Assembly: GCA_001606155.1 (NCBI GenBank)
Contig: LODT01000028.1
Location: 1,092,735 to 1,156,734, forward strand
Direction: 5' to 3'
Origin: Tieghemostelium lacteum
Taxonomy: Eukaryota > Evosea > Eumycetozoa > Dictyosteliales > Raperosteliaceae
Length of the DNA stretch: 64,000 bases
Shown here: piece by piece, positions 24,801-36,551 of the stretch
Position numbering within the stretch: position 1 is the stretch's first letter
Layout of the letters: each line of letters opens with the position of its first letter
Position numbers and translations under genes: made by a program
Notes under the pieces: generated by a model
Told to the model about the DNA's origin: nothing
The model's database searches: none
What the model saw: only the letters and a program-made list of their open reading frames with translations

Positions 24801-25621
24801 TTGCCATGAATTCTCTATTGTCCTACCCTAGTAATGAATTTATTGAATATATAAAGGCAGTAAGGGATAGTGTAAAGGATCAGCTTCCATTAAATCTTCC
24901 CAATTTTTCTAAATTTGAGAGTGGATACTCAACCATACCATTCCAAAAACTAGAAAAAGCAAAAAAAACCCTCATTGAGAATGACTATTATGAAGCCTCT
25001 CTAGGTATTCCACCTCCATCTGAAATGGATAGACTAGAGAAGGTAAAATCCAAATTAGAAGTACCAGACAAGAAAAGAGAATCAACTATTAGCCACTCTC
25101 AGAATGGACAACCATCTAAAAAGTTGAGAAATTCCAAAGAAAAGGATGACTATGTTTTAGTTAACAGTAATCAAACCTATAACTCTGCTGCTACTCAATC
25201 ATTGACTGATCATCAAATGGAAGTTTTAGAGAGACAAAATATCCCTACTACCAACGGCGATCATCAACAACCACTAAAAAAACAACCATCTTTATCATCA
25301 ATTGTACAAATATCATCTCTTCCAACTTATAGTAGCACCAGTGGCTCTTCCTCATCCTCTTCAGTACCATCTACCAATTCTATTGATATGTTTCTGCCAT
25401 CACCAGTGGGAGCTGCAAATAATGTCATTCTACAAACCAATAGAATCAACTCTGATAATACTCAAATGATAATCAACCAACTACAGGAAGTCTATTCAAC
25501 TTCATTTGATAATCAATCTCTTCAAAATCTAGTGTCTATGCAACAAATAACTACTTTAATTTTACAAAAAGTCAACAATACCTTGGCCAATCGCATTACA
25601 TCAGGTATAGGAAATAAATAA
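21877..25621 (+). CDS. rif1: RIF1-like protein (Rap1-interacting factor 1)
   Basis: Two exons, 21877-22532 and 22600-25621, join in phase 2 to give 1,225 residues. The N-terminal two thirds are helical repeats with RIF1 hallmarks, such as QSWGYFVYFLGSILFEKKDV, LGFIENDKPEIQICTFKTWK and LKLVMQPIWTCMDVHSENDR. The last 250 residues are low-complexity and Ser/Thr/Gln rich, followed by a short helical end. RIF1 sets replication timing and protects telomeres and broken ends, usually by bringing protein phosphatase 1. I saw no clear RVxF/SILK docking motif by eye. It follows MED12 after 183 bases on the same strand. Confidence 0.75.
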
Positions 25622-26129
25622 TATATATATCATTCTTGAATAATAACTTATGAGATGATGCATTTATATTGATCTATAAGCTCATTATACAATTAATACA
25701 CACTATACATTTATATAATGTTTTAAAAAAAAAATTTAACAAAAAACCATCTTTACAATATGGTTTATTCATTTGAGTTTCTTGTATATAGAGTTTCACA
25801 GGACATAATTGAATTTGGATTAGTTTTTGAAAATACATTTTGTTAATTTTATTTCCTTGAAGGTTTTCCATTACCAAAATCTTCAATCCATTATAAAATT
25901 TCTTCTAAACTCCATTTTGTCTGTTGAGATATCTAATATTTTATAATTTATGTTAGAAAATAAAATTTTTTATTAATTTTTATATAAATAATTTATATGA
26001 AACAATCACAACCTATCACTCTCCAAATTTAATATAAAAAAGAATAGGAAATTAGGGATTGAAAAAGGATAAAAAAATACTATAAAAAATTATGATTAGG
26101 ATGTAACTATTTTTCTTGTCATTTTTAAA
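25622..26129. other. Intergenic, no gene seen
   Basis: AT-rich sequence after the RIF1 stop with TA repeats near 25621. A 70-codon minus-strand open frame at 25674-25886 has no recognisable features and is probably chance. Confidence 0.5.
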
Positions 26130-26375
26130 AAAATTTCAAAAATCAAAACCTAAGTCATCTACAAAGAAATCAGTTAAGTGGACAGATGATCTTTTGCTAG
26201 CACTTTGCCAAAGAATTTATGGATCAGGATTCAGAATTGATAAAAACAAAAAAATCAACTACCAAGAAATAGGGAAGTAGTCAAGCAATGTAAACCATTT
26301 AACTCGCTGGATGAATTCAATGCTAAGAAGATAGCAGATAAAACAAGATCATTAATGGACAAACCTAATTTCTAT
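26130..26375 (+). pseudogene. Decayed Myb/SANT-like fragment
   Basis: The plus strand reads KKSVKWTDDLLLALCQRIYG and on to INYQEIGK, then a stop, then further SANT-like sequence (NHLTRWMNS). A +1 frame gives PFNSLDEFNAKKIADKTRS nearby. The Trp spacing and the 'W-T-x-D-x-L-L' start resemble Myb/SANT DNA-binding domains found in host factors and in transposase-associated proteins. It contains stops and a frame change and has no clear start, so it is a relic. The assignment is tentative. Confidence 0.3.
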
Positions 26376-26420
26376 ATAATATTTTGAAATATAGAAATTA
26401 GATTTGTCCATTAATGATCT
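26346..26420. repeat. Long near-perfect inverted repeat (32-base arms)
   Basis: Arms 26346-26377 and 26389-26420 are reverse complements with one mismatch, separated by 11 bases. The left arm begins AGATCATTAATGGACAAA and the right arm ends TTTGTCCATTAATGATCT. Transcribed in either direction this would fold into a long hairpin. The left arm overlaps the end of the Myb-like fragment, so the repeat probably formed from an inverted duplication of that sequence. Confidence 0.9.
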
Positions 26421-26599
26421 CAGATGATGAAGACGGTAATGAAAAATTTAATGATCCACCTTGGAAGACTAGTTCTCCTGAACCACCCACAGATTCAATA
26501 AAAAAACCATTTCCATCTTCTCTTACCTACAAGCTATATCCATTAAATTCTCGGCCACTAATCCATCAATTCAATAACACTCCTCACTTGTATACACCC

Positions 26600-26875
26600 T
26601 CCACTCACAATGACAATTCACAGTTGTATACAAAAACCTTCTTTCAATTTATAAGCCTATTTTTCAAATCAATTACAAAAAATTCACCACACAACACTAC
26701 TGCCACCTGTACACTAAATACAAAAATGACCTCTCCAAACAACTTCAAAGCAAAAACTACCAAATTGACATCCAAACATGGACCCTTCCAATATAATCAA
26801 AATTCCAACCATCAACGACAAACTACTCCAACTGGACAAAATCAATCCTCTATTCTACAAATATAACAAAACATA
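26600..26875 (+). mobile_element. Decayed LINE-like repeat copy
   Basis: This copy links the other two: 26635-26760 matches 655-790, and 26760-26875 matches 3254-3420 (shared ACATGGACCCTTCCAATAT). A 150-codon open frame (26414-26866) crosses it but is Thr/Asn/Pro rich and out of phase with the LINE-like frame, so I do not call it a gene. Confidence 0.45.
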
Positions 26876-26995
26876 CACACGTTTGATCGAAATTGTTTGA
26901 GAGGATAGGAAAAAGTTGATGTTTGTTTGTTTGATGTTTGCTATCAAACGTTTGATGTTTGCTCGAAACCCAATCAAACAATATCGAACATCCAA
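26876..26995. repeat. Cluster of GTTTGAT / ATCAAAC motifs in both orientations
   Basis: Within 120 bases GTTTGAT occurs at least four times and ATCAAAC twice, including GTTTGATGTTTGCT twice about 24 bases apart. No gene is seen. It could be a transposon end or a local repeat expansion. Confidence 0.55.
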
Positions 26996-27117
26996 AAAGC
27001 AATAAACATTAAAAAATATTAACTGTATAAAATTCAATTCTAAAAAATTAATGATTTATTATTAATATACTGTAATTAAATAAAATTTAGAATAATTCAT
27101 TATTTTCTTAAATGAAT

Positions 27118-27650
27118 TTATTTCATTTTTTTAATGCTTTTAAATGAAAGTGGTAAATGGTTAAAAAAGATATGTTCAATATTAAAAATCCATATGTTTA
27201 TCATGGATTGTTTTATTAAATCTAATACAAAATGTTTGGGAGAAGGGATTTTCTGTAGCTTCACAAATTGTACGGCACCAAAGAACACAATGGAGACCTG
27301 TACACTAAATAGATCCCAGGCATTTATTCTGATGTCAAACTTATCACAGACAATATACATTCCATTTATAGAAACAGGAAAATGGACTCCTAACAAATAT
27401 TTCAATACCTCCCTTCTTCTACTCCTTTAGATGATAAAATTTTATCCTATTTGAAATAGAATCCATCACTGTCTTTGACTTGAATAAAACAGTTGAATTT
27501 GTAGTTTTGGCTTTTTGTGGAACATCAATTATAGAATTTCCAATTCTATACCAAACTCTTCGTGAACCTATCATTACTCCATTTAACTCGAATTCTTTGA
27601 ATTTTTCTAAAATTCTATGTGTAGTGAAAATCTACATTTAGGTATTAAAC
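27118..27650 (-). pseudogene. Decayed coding region of unknown family
   Basis: On the minus strand two coding-like stretches follow each other in different frames. One (about 27640-27430) reads RILEKFKEFELNGVMIGSRR with WYRIGNSIIDVPQKAK. The other (27405-27118) reads YLLGVHFPVSINGMYIVCDK followed by FDIRINAWDLFS. Both have normal amino-acid use, unlike chance frames in AT-rich DNA. They probably belong to one broken gene, or to one gene with an unrecognised intron. I recognise no family. Confidence 0.3.
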
Positions 27651-27926
27651 ATAAATGAGGATTTGTATTATTTTATTATTAAATAAATTAATTATTATAA
27701 ATTAATTAATACTTACAAATAATTTACTACAAATGTAGTTATAATACTTCAGTGTTAATCATACTGAACTGTATATAATATTTTAACTTTTGTTAGTTTT
27801 TAGAACTAATTTATTCAAAGACTTATTGAAATAAACAACAACTATTGCATTATTATTATTTTGTTTAGAAATATCGATTTTAGGTATTTATTTGGGATGA
27901 GTTTTATAATTATAAAGTGTAAAATT

Positions 27927-30461
27927 TTAAGCTTTCCAATATTGGGTCCATTTATGTACAATTTCAACTACTACTGGGAAAAGTGCCGATACGGAATCAT
28001 TGAGTAGTTGTAATAGGGAATTAGCAGCTTCTTGATCAGAGAGCTCTAATTGGAATTTTTCTTGTACTTTTAGAATAGATTTTTCTTTTTCCTCAGAGAT
28101 TGAAGGAATATTGGCATCTATCATCAATGCAAAAAGATTTAAAATCAAGTGAGAAGATTTTCTGAGAATATTATAGGCTTCACAACAAAATTGTTTGAAT
28201 TTTTCATAGTGTTTAGAATTTTCACCACCCATACCTACAACCATCTCCTTACAAAGTTTCATTGGTGGTGGGAAGATTTTTGGATCTTTACCTAAAATAA
28301 ACCCAAAATCAATGTGGAATAGATTACCATTTGGTGTCAGAAGTAGATTGTCAAGATGTCTATCACCAATACCCAAAATATATGTGATAACACAATAACC
28401 AGCACAACTCTTTACAAAAGTGTCCAAAACATCTGGTGAGATACCTAATGGTGAATCAGGGTCTGGGTGTGAGGTTTTAAAGTATTTTAGAATATCACCA
28501 TCATATTTACTCAATACTGAAGCCATAGCTTCAGATGGAGTAACCATCTCTACAATTCCATCTTCTTCAGCAGTTGCTAGTACCTTATAGGGTGTCAGTT
28601 TTAAATCCAGATTTTCTTTTTTCAGGAGACGGTCCATCAAAGAAATCAATTGAATAATCAATTGATCCTGTCTAAGATCATCACCAGTCTTGAAAATAAT
28701 ACCATATTCCTCACCTTTTGTAGTTTTTAATTTCAAACCCATTGGTGCTTTTGCTGATTTATAAATTGTTGATTTCTCTGGAATGATACCAATCACTTCA
28801 ATATTTGGATTCACTGGTAGATTGAGTGGTGCAAAATCAGATAGATCGCTATAATCACCTTCACTGAGCATCATTCTGAGTTTATCCACTTTTTTCTCTC
28901 TGGTTATATTCATTGCCTTGATATCAGCAGACAGCTGAGAAAGACGAGCAATAAACTGTGATTGTCTTGTTAGTTTTTGTGATTCTGGTTGTTCAAGGCT
29001 TGTCAATAGACGATCTTGTAGTACTTTATAGTGTGATATATATCTAGAGGTTTTGAGTACACTATCAACATATAAATACCAGTATAGATAAGATCCTAAA
29101 ATTGGATTCTTATTAGCCCTCTCAAAGAGGAATGCTATTAATGGACTGTCTGAGCTGTTAAATGATGATGTGGATTCATGTTTGATTGCTTGTACCAGTT
29201 GCAATAGATAGTATAGTAGTTCTTCATCATCAGCCTTTCTGAGAATATCAACAGCATATTTTCTGACATCCATAGTATCTACAAATTCATAGGATAGTAA
29301 TTCCAAACTATCTGCAATATCAATGGACTCCCATTTTGGAAGTATCGATAGGGCCTCTTGCTTTTGATGATTTTCATTCCATTCAACTGATTTGAGGAAT
29401 TTAGTTAATGCCTTTTTGTTATTTGATAGGAAATAACGGAATCTCCATATCAAGAAACGATCTTTATCATTGATTTTAGTGGATGGTGGTGTACGAAGGA
29501 TATTTGCCAAAAGTCTGAGTTCAGAGCTATTTGGTTTCAAATCTTTATGATCCTTGTCTAGATTTAAACGATGGTGTTTCTGTTCTGAAGGGTTCTCATC
29601 CATTTCGATATCATGTACCAGTACAAGTTTATTAGATTTTTGGTGACTTGGTACTAGTGATTTGTAAATTGGTGATATCTGTTGTTTAAATAGTACAGGA
29701 TGTTCAAATTCAGGTAACTCAATAGTGAGATAGAGTTTATCTCTGTTGAGTGACTCTGATTTTTTGATAATCTTATCAATCTCCTCTTTAGTGAATGGGT
29801 CCATCCACGAACATTTTGGTAGAAGATTTCTAGAGTATTTCTTGTAGAGTTTCTCTAATCGATAGACTTCATCTTTTCCCTGTATCTGACCAGGTGTCTT
29901 TTGCGAGCCCTCTACATCTTGCCATACACAAAGTTTATGTTTACCACGTCTCTCTATACGATTTCTTCCAAAAATTCTAAATGAAGTACCTCCTATAGGA
30001 ACTCTCTTTAGAGGTGATATTATATCCCATATGGTAAATACCATTTCTGTATCCACAGGTAAATCTTGGTGTTTAAATGGAAATACTATAGTTTCATCCC
30101 ATTTGTTAATTTGATTCGAATTAAATAGATGATAGGATGTTTGTTCCTCTGAACATAATGGTTTACTATCTGAATATAATGTACAACTAATATAAAAATC
30201 TAATGTTTTACTAAAATTTTAAACTATCTATTAGTTACTGTTCACTTAATCTATACAGACTCCCAGAAATCTGAGATAATAATAAATTGTATACTCTTTA
30301 TATAGTGATGAATTTTTTAGATATGGGTCATCAATCCAATTATTTAATGTTTCATATTCATTCTCTTTTACTCTTTTTCCCTCTATTGTTGATATTTTTA
30401 TTTTATATTTTACAGATATATCAGAACTATAATAAAATCTAAATTCTCTTGGAACTTTCAT
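27927..30461 (-). CDS. pikE: Class III phosphatidylinositol 3-kinase VPS34
   Basis: Two exons, 30461-30295 and 30210-27927, join in phase 2 to give 816 residues, which as I recall is also the length of the D. discoideum VPS34 homologue. The splice was chosen because it restores [20 protein letters not shown], matching the C2-domain strand of other VPS34 proteins. Domains: C2 (about 1-190), the PIK helical domain (about 250-430, with [20 protein letters not shown] and [10 protein letters not shown]) and a lipid kinase (about 540-816). The catalytic loop GIGDRHLDN is near 669, the metal-binding DFG (HIDFGF) near 690, and the C-terminal membrane helix ends HKWTQYWKA. The enzyme makes PI3P for endosome sorting and autophagy. 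Its spacing of 150 bases from the next gene upstream leaves a very short promoter. Confidence 0.95.
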
Positions 30462-30611
30462 TTTGATGGCATTTATAAAATTAAAAAAAAAAAAACAAAA
30501 ATAAATCTAGGAAAAACAATGAAATCTAGGAAAAACAATGATGTTATTATACGGAACACTCAATCTATCAAATTACCCTAAAATTAATGATTTCTTAGAC
30601 AGTAATTTAAT

Positions 30612-33600
30612 TTATTTATTATTTGTATTTTTCCAACCCCAGTTTTTGAAATTTAAATTGGAGAGATTTGGAGGTTCAATTTTATTCAGGAGGTTACCAG
30701 TACTGGTACTTGAGTTTACTTTTTTAGGTGGAGTAGATGATGTTGAGGCAACACCAGCAGAATTATGGTGTTCCAAGTCAGCCAACATGGTTTGAACCAT
30801 AGTCTTAAATGTGTTATCGTGTAATTCAGCATCGTTTAGAATTAGTTTAAGTAATTGTATGGCATTGGCAGAATTCATAGCTGCAGAAGATGATGTAGAT
30901 AGTGCTAGATATGCTCTAGCACTGTCAAATAGAATTTGTGACATTTCAGATCTATTTTCATTGGAAGGGTTATGGTTATTCTTTCTAGCAAAATCTAGGA
31001 TTTTTGGTAGAATAAATGACTCTCTGAAACGATTTTGAACAGTTGGTATAATCTTTGTCATTGATTTTACAAATTCCACTTCAAGGTTATGATTCTTGTC
31101 TTCAAGTATCTTTTCAATACTGATAGCTAATCTATCGATAGAAACCTGATCTTGTAGATTAGAGATTGCAACAGCAGCACTACCTAAACATACATATCTA
31201 ACTGAACGGTCAGGATCAGTACTCATCATTACCAGTGATGGTACAACACTACCACTAATCTGGTCAGGTTTAAATAAAGGTATAGTAACTCTCAATAAAT
31301 TGAGAATACAAGTTCTAACTGGATTAGCAGGATTAGCAGTAAGATCAGATATAGCTTCACAGACCTCTTTCTTTCTGTCAAATACATTATTACACAGCAA
31401 CTCTAAACATTTTACCAATGACAATATATTCTGGTGTACCCAACCTTTCTCTTCCATACTAATGAGAACAATGATATCTTTTAGGAAATTCAAAAGTTCA
31501 GAACTTGGTAGGGTAGTTAAAACACCAGCAGTGAATACAGATAAAACACGATATTTCTTAGTCTCCTCTGATTTTGGATCCTTTTGTAGTTCTCTCAAGA
31601 AGGCATTCTTTACAATCTTTTTTGTAAAAGTTTGACCAAAAGTCAGACAAAACTTATTGATTGTCTTGGATAATTGAATTATCAATATATTATTGTACAG
31701 TGGTATACAAGAGATAATCTTTATCAATTTACTAAGGAAATCATTTGCAATCCATTCCAATGAATTCCAACTTTGAGGTACATCATTAGTTACCATAGAT
31801 TGAATATACTGTTCGAATGCTACTGTCAATTTTTGAATTTCTTGATCACCAAGAATTGCAATTCTAATCGATGAATTGGTTACAATATTCGTACTATTTC
31901 TATTTTCATTATTATCACTACTATTACTACTATTATTGTTATTATTAATATTTTCATTATTTATATTCATTATGGATTGACTACTATTGATATTATTAGT
32001 TGATGAATAGTTGGTTAATTGGAATTGATAGAGAGCCTCTTGTTTGTTGTATTCAGTTTCAATAGATTTTGCATCTTTTTCAGTTACAAATGGTGAAGAT
32101 GCTACAATGGATTGATAGATTCTTGGAATGATATCAGATAGACATAAGAGTAACTGATCGGTTTTTATGATATCTGATTCTTGAATTTTAACTTCATCCT
32201 TTTGGCTCATGTATTTTGATAGAATGTTATAGAGTTCAGTTAACAACATGTTAGCAAGTCTACTATTTAGAGACTCTAATAAATCAGCCCAATTTGCAAG
32301 TGAAGGTAAGAAATAACTTCTAGCAGCAACTTGTACTTCAACATCCTGATCATACAATAACTTTTTAAAAGACTCTTCAACTTGTTGATACTTATCAGAA
32401 CTCTCAAAGAAATTAATGAGTAATGAGAAATTCTTTGCCACAGCTTCTTTTACAAGTTTAGATTTATCCTCACCAAGTCTCTGAAGAATCGATAAAATCA
32501 GAGATAGTCTGAGTTCAGCATTGACAAACTGTGCCAAACAACCACAGGAATCAGCAACAAGTACACGTTTCTCAGGATGCTTTTCAGTTAACATCTCCCA
32601 ACATTGTGAAAGAATTTCAGTCTCTGTTCTAGCAGGTCCTATTATAGATGCCAATTGCATACAACCACGCATAATTACATGTCTTTGAACTTCATTTGGT
32701 TTCTTATTGAGATTGAATAAGAACTTGGTAAGTGAGAATCTTACATTTTCATCAGGATGGTTATAGATTACAATTAGAATCAGAGGTATTAACTCTTCTC
32801 TCTTGTTTATCAGTACACCTTTTGCAATGTGTGGTAGTGAATCTGCAACAATTTTAACAATACTCTGATTATCAGATTCCAAAGTACGAATTCTATCAAC
32901 CTCTTCTGCAACTCTTAAACTAATCTCAGATTCATCATCAATATTATTTGAAACTATTCTAAAAGCTACAGTTTGTCTACGTTTTTCAATTAATGATCTA
33001 AATGTCTTTCTCATTACTGATAGATTATCTTGATTAATTTCTGATTTTACTGTTGTTGTAGTAGTTGTAGTAGTTGAATGTTGATTAGATGTAGTATTAC
33101 TATTTTTAGAAGTATCTTGTGATTTTAGTATTGGTGATGATAATAGATTAGATGTAGATGATGTGATATCATTTTGACCACTTTTAAATCTTTTTGAAAT
33201 ATCTTCAAATCTTTGTTCATATTCCTTATTCTTATCAGAAAGATCATCTTTCTCTTTTTGTAGTAGCTGTAATTTCTTTTTAGATTCTCTCCAATTTGAT
33301 TCAGTATCTAACAAATCTTTTTTTAATTTAGAAATCTCACCCATTGCCTTTGAGATTGCACCTTGAATACCAGCATCACCATTCTCAAAAAAGTATCTAT
33401 ACATTGTCAATATAGATGGTGGTTCAACACCATTAATCTTTAAATCCGACCATTGTCTATAATCTTCCTCTGTCTATAATTTTTAATAATTTATTAGATT
33501 CAAAAATCCCAAGCCTATACATGATATAAACAATAATACATACTTCTTCAGATAACGATACAGCAGTTAGTGAATAATTATTCTTAATTAGATACTGCTT

Positions 33601-34071
33601 TGTGAGATAATTTAGAATTTTCAATTCATGAGATTTAATCTTTTCTTTTGATAATTGTTTTAATGTTTCTTTATCCTCTTGTGAGATTGATGATGATATA
33701 GAATCTGATGTGTTACTATTTGATACTGTTGGTGATTTAACTTGTTGTTGTCCATTATTACTAGTAATTTGTTGAGATCTTAATTTATTAATCTCTTCTT
33801 TTGCATGTTTTAATTCTTGTTCTAAAGATGATATTCTTTGTTTTTCAGCAGAGTTATTATTATTGTTGTTGGTTGTGGTTGGTGTTGATGATTTATGGTT
33901 AAATATTTGATTGTTATTATCTAACCTATCTGTTGGAGCTTGGTTTGAAAAATACTGTTTTAGTGACTCTAATTCAGTACCATCATCTTCTAATAATTCT
34001 TGATAAAATTCTAAGGCTGTAAGATAATAGCCTTTAGATAAAAGGAATTTTGCAATATCTTCTTTCATCAA
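30612..34071 (-). CDS. RELCH-like protein (LisH, coiled coil, HEAT repeats)
   Basis: Two exons, 34071-33544 and 33473-30612, join in phase 0 to give 1,129 residues. The N-terminus (about 1-35, MMKEDIAKFLLSKGYYLTAL) is a LisH motif. A second LisH-like stretch lies at about 150-176, just before the splice. A coiled coil follows (about 205-275), then a region rich in Ser/Thr, then HEAT repeats over about 345-1050. These include an ILSQCWEMLTEKHPEKRVLV block. The order is that of RELCH (KIAA1468), which in animals binds Rab11 and helps move cholesterol from recycling endosomes to the Golgi. Function in amoebae is inferred by family only. Two ATGs are adjacent at the start. Confidence 0.82.
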
Positions 34072-34494
34072 TGATATGAGTGGGTTACAAAAAAAAATTT
34101 TGGAAATTGGTTTCTTGATATATTGGTCAACAAAAAATCAATAAAAAAATGAAGAAAATGTGTCTTGTGTTCAAAGTTAAATGTGATTTTGATCAACAAA
34201 GTTAATCAAGATAATTTATCAATTGTTGTTTATTAAAATGGAAAATGGTACTCAAATCTTGTAATACATTACTACCAATAAATATCAAACTTTATCATGA
34301 AATACAAAATCTCCAAATTGGGGTTTTAATTTGATTACTTTTTTTTATGAAAACAAAAGAACCTTATCTCTGTTATATTTTTATTAAATTGTATTACATT
34401 GTAAATTGAAATATTAAACTTTGTTGTAACCTTTTTTTTTTTTTTGTTTTATATTATATAATATAATTTAACTGATATAGAGTAGCTAATTTTT
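34072..34494. other. Intergenic spacer
   Basis: AT-rich with a long T run near 34430. It carries the RELCH-like promoter and the 3' end of the UDP-glucose pyrophosphorylase gene. No coding region is seen. Confidence 0.6.
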
Positions 34495-36146
34495 TTAGTG
34501 TTCTAAAATTCTTAAAGTACCAGAAAGTACTTTATTTTCCAAAGTTACACCATCAGGTATATCAATTCTTTCACCATGGTTAGCAACAATGATTACAGTA
34601 CCTTTAAGTGTAACTTTTGAACCAAAGTAAACATCACCACTGACAGTGAGATGATCTAATTCAATGATATCAGGGATGGATTTAAATCTCTTTTCATAGT
34701 CAGAGATAGATTGGAACTCTTCGCCAAGTTTAACTAATGGTACATCACCATCTCTCTTTGAGGAAAGTTTAACTTGTCCATGATCAAATTGAAAGAGATT
34801 AGATTGAGCTAACAATAATTGAGAAGTAGATTTAATTGGACGGTATCTATCACGTGGTACAAATATAGCACAACTGTTTTCAAAACATTGTATACCCATA
34901 CCTGCTGGTGTCTCTAATTGCACCAATTGAGTGTGATTTTCAGTTGGATATGCAACTATCCAATCTAAACTCAATTTATCAGCCTTCAACAAAGCCTGTG
35001 TTGATTTCATATTAACCCAGATATTATTTGTATTCCAATACTTGAAATCTTTAAAAATCTTCAATTTATCAGCTTTCACCTGTGATAATTCCAATAAATG
35101 TAATTTATCTCTATAGGACATTAAAATACCACCAGTTGAATCAGTACTAATTCTATTAGTAACCTCAATACCAAATTCAATTTTTTGTAAATGAATATGA
35201 TTTAATAATTCTGTTTCAAATTAATTAACTAAATTAGTACAAATGAATTTCATAACAAGTAGTGGTGTGTGGGGAGGTTTTTAAAAAAACACTTACGAAC
35301 ATCTACAATAGCACCTAAATTTTCAATATTTGAAATAAAAATGTATTCTTTACCAGCAGCAAGTAATTCATCAAAGAGACCAGAACGTTGTAGTGATCTA
35401 AATACATCGCCACTACCAGGTGGATACCATTCCTTTGCATTTAATGGTGTATTTGGTTTAGGAACTAGATTAAGAGTATCCTTATACATTTTTGGGAATT
35501 TACTCTGACAGAATGTTTTTATGGTGACTCTGTGTGTTTTGTATTTTTCAATAGTTTTTGTGGTTTCACTATCAGTTTTAAAAGAGTTCATAATGACCAA
35601 TGGGATATCAACATCATAGTCTTGATTCATTTGTTCAATATGAGCAACAGTCATATCGAGGAATGAAATACCAGGTGCCAATTCAATAGATGATTTTGCA
35701 CCTTTACATCCCATTCTAGTTCCAAGACCACCATTTAATTTGATAACTACCAATTTTGATAGTAATCTAGCGGCATTACTAGAATCAATAGGAGAGAGTA
35801 TAGATAACTGCTGATAATCAACCATCTCTGATTTATTAGGTATATTAATCTCTTCTTTATATATAGTATCCTTGTTAATGTAACGGTGACGTTGTTTCTG
35901 GAATGCTTGAATCTCATCTGGTTTCATTCCAATGGCTTGTAGAGTTGAATCTTCAATTGCAGTTGCGAATCTAGCACCGTGTCCTAATGGTGGATATAGT
36001 TCTTCGTCATTCTCTGCAAATACATCTTTTCCACTGTGAATTACTCCTGGTGATGATGTTCCTGATTGGTGTCCAGATATTCCACTGTGTGGTATTCCAC
36101 CAACTGTTGGATTATTTAAATTAAAATTTGGTACTGTAGTTGTCAT
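34495..36146 (-). CDS. UTP-glucose-1-phosphate uridylyltransferase (UDP-glucose pyrophosphorylase)
   Basis: Two exons, 36146-35297 and 35210-34495, join in phase 1 to give 521 residues, close to the family's usual 470-510 plus a Gly/Ser-rich leader. The nucleotide loop [20 protein letters not shown] is near residue 133. Further family blocks are [15 protein letters not shown] and [14 protein letters not shown]. The junction restores [20 protein letters not shown]. The C-terminus is a left-handed beta-helix ([20 protein letters not shown]) used for oligomer contacts. The enzyme makes UDP-glucose for cell-wall cellulose, glycogen, trehalose and glycosylation. Dictyostelids have two such genes, and I cannot tell which this is. 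Confidence 0.93.
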
Positions 36147-36551
36147 TATATTTTAATTTATCAAACTTGTGTTATATATTCTTCTACAAATTATAATAAT
36201 GAATAAAATTGAAATGAAAAAATTAACACCCACTAAGATGCAATTTAAATTAAAAAAAAAAAAAAAATCAAAATAATATTACATTGGTTCCCAATTTACA
36301 AATTAAAAATCTAATTTTTAGTATAGTTAACAAAAATTTTTTAAAGATCATTATAGTAACTGGTTTTATATCATATAATTATAAATATTTAGCTATTTTA
36401 TCTGAAAAAAATCTTCAGATTAAAAATTTTTTATTTATAAATAAAACTTATTTTTAATTGAATATATTAATTTTTCATTCATTCTACTTTGAACTCATTA
36501 TTCAATTTTAGTTTTTTTTTTTTAAAATTTCATTTAGTTTTTAGAATAAAT
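36147..36551. promoter_or_regulatory. Divergent promoter region, UDP-glucose pyrophosphorylase and aminotransferase
   Basis: These 405 bases lie between two genes that start in opposite directions. They hold A and T runs (for example 36250-36267 and 36510-36522). No defined factor site can be named. Confidence 0.5.

Noticed and set aside
5542-25621. Functional clustering of myosin, cortexillin, VPS9, MED12 and RIF1
   Set aside because: The genes have unrelated roles and mixed strands; dictyostelid gene order carries little functional meaning.
26414-26866. 150-codon plus-strand open frame as a gene
   Set aside because: It runs through a dispersed LINE-like repeat and one arm of an inverted repeat. 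Its composition is Thr/Asn/Pro rich and it has no domain.
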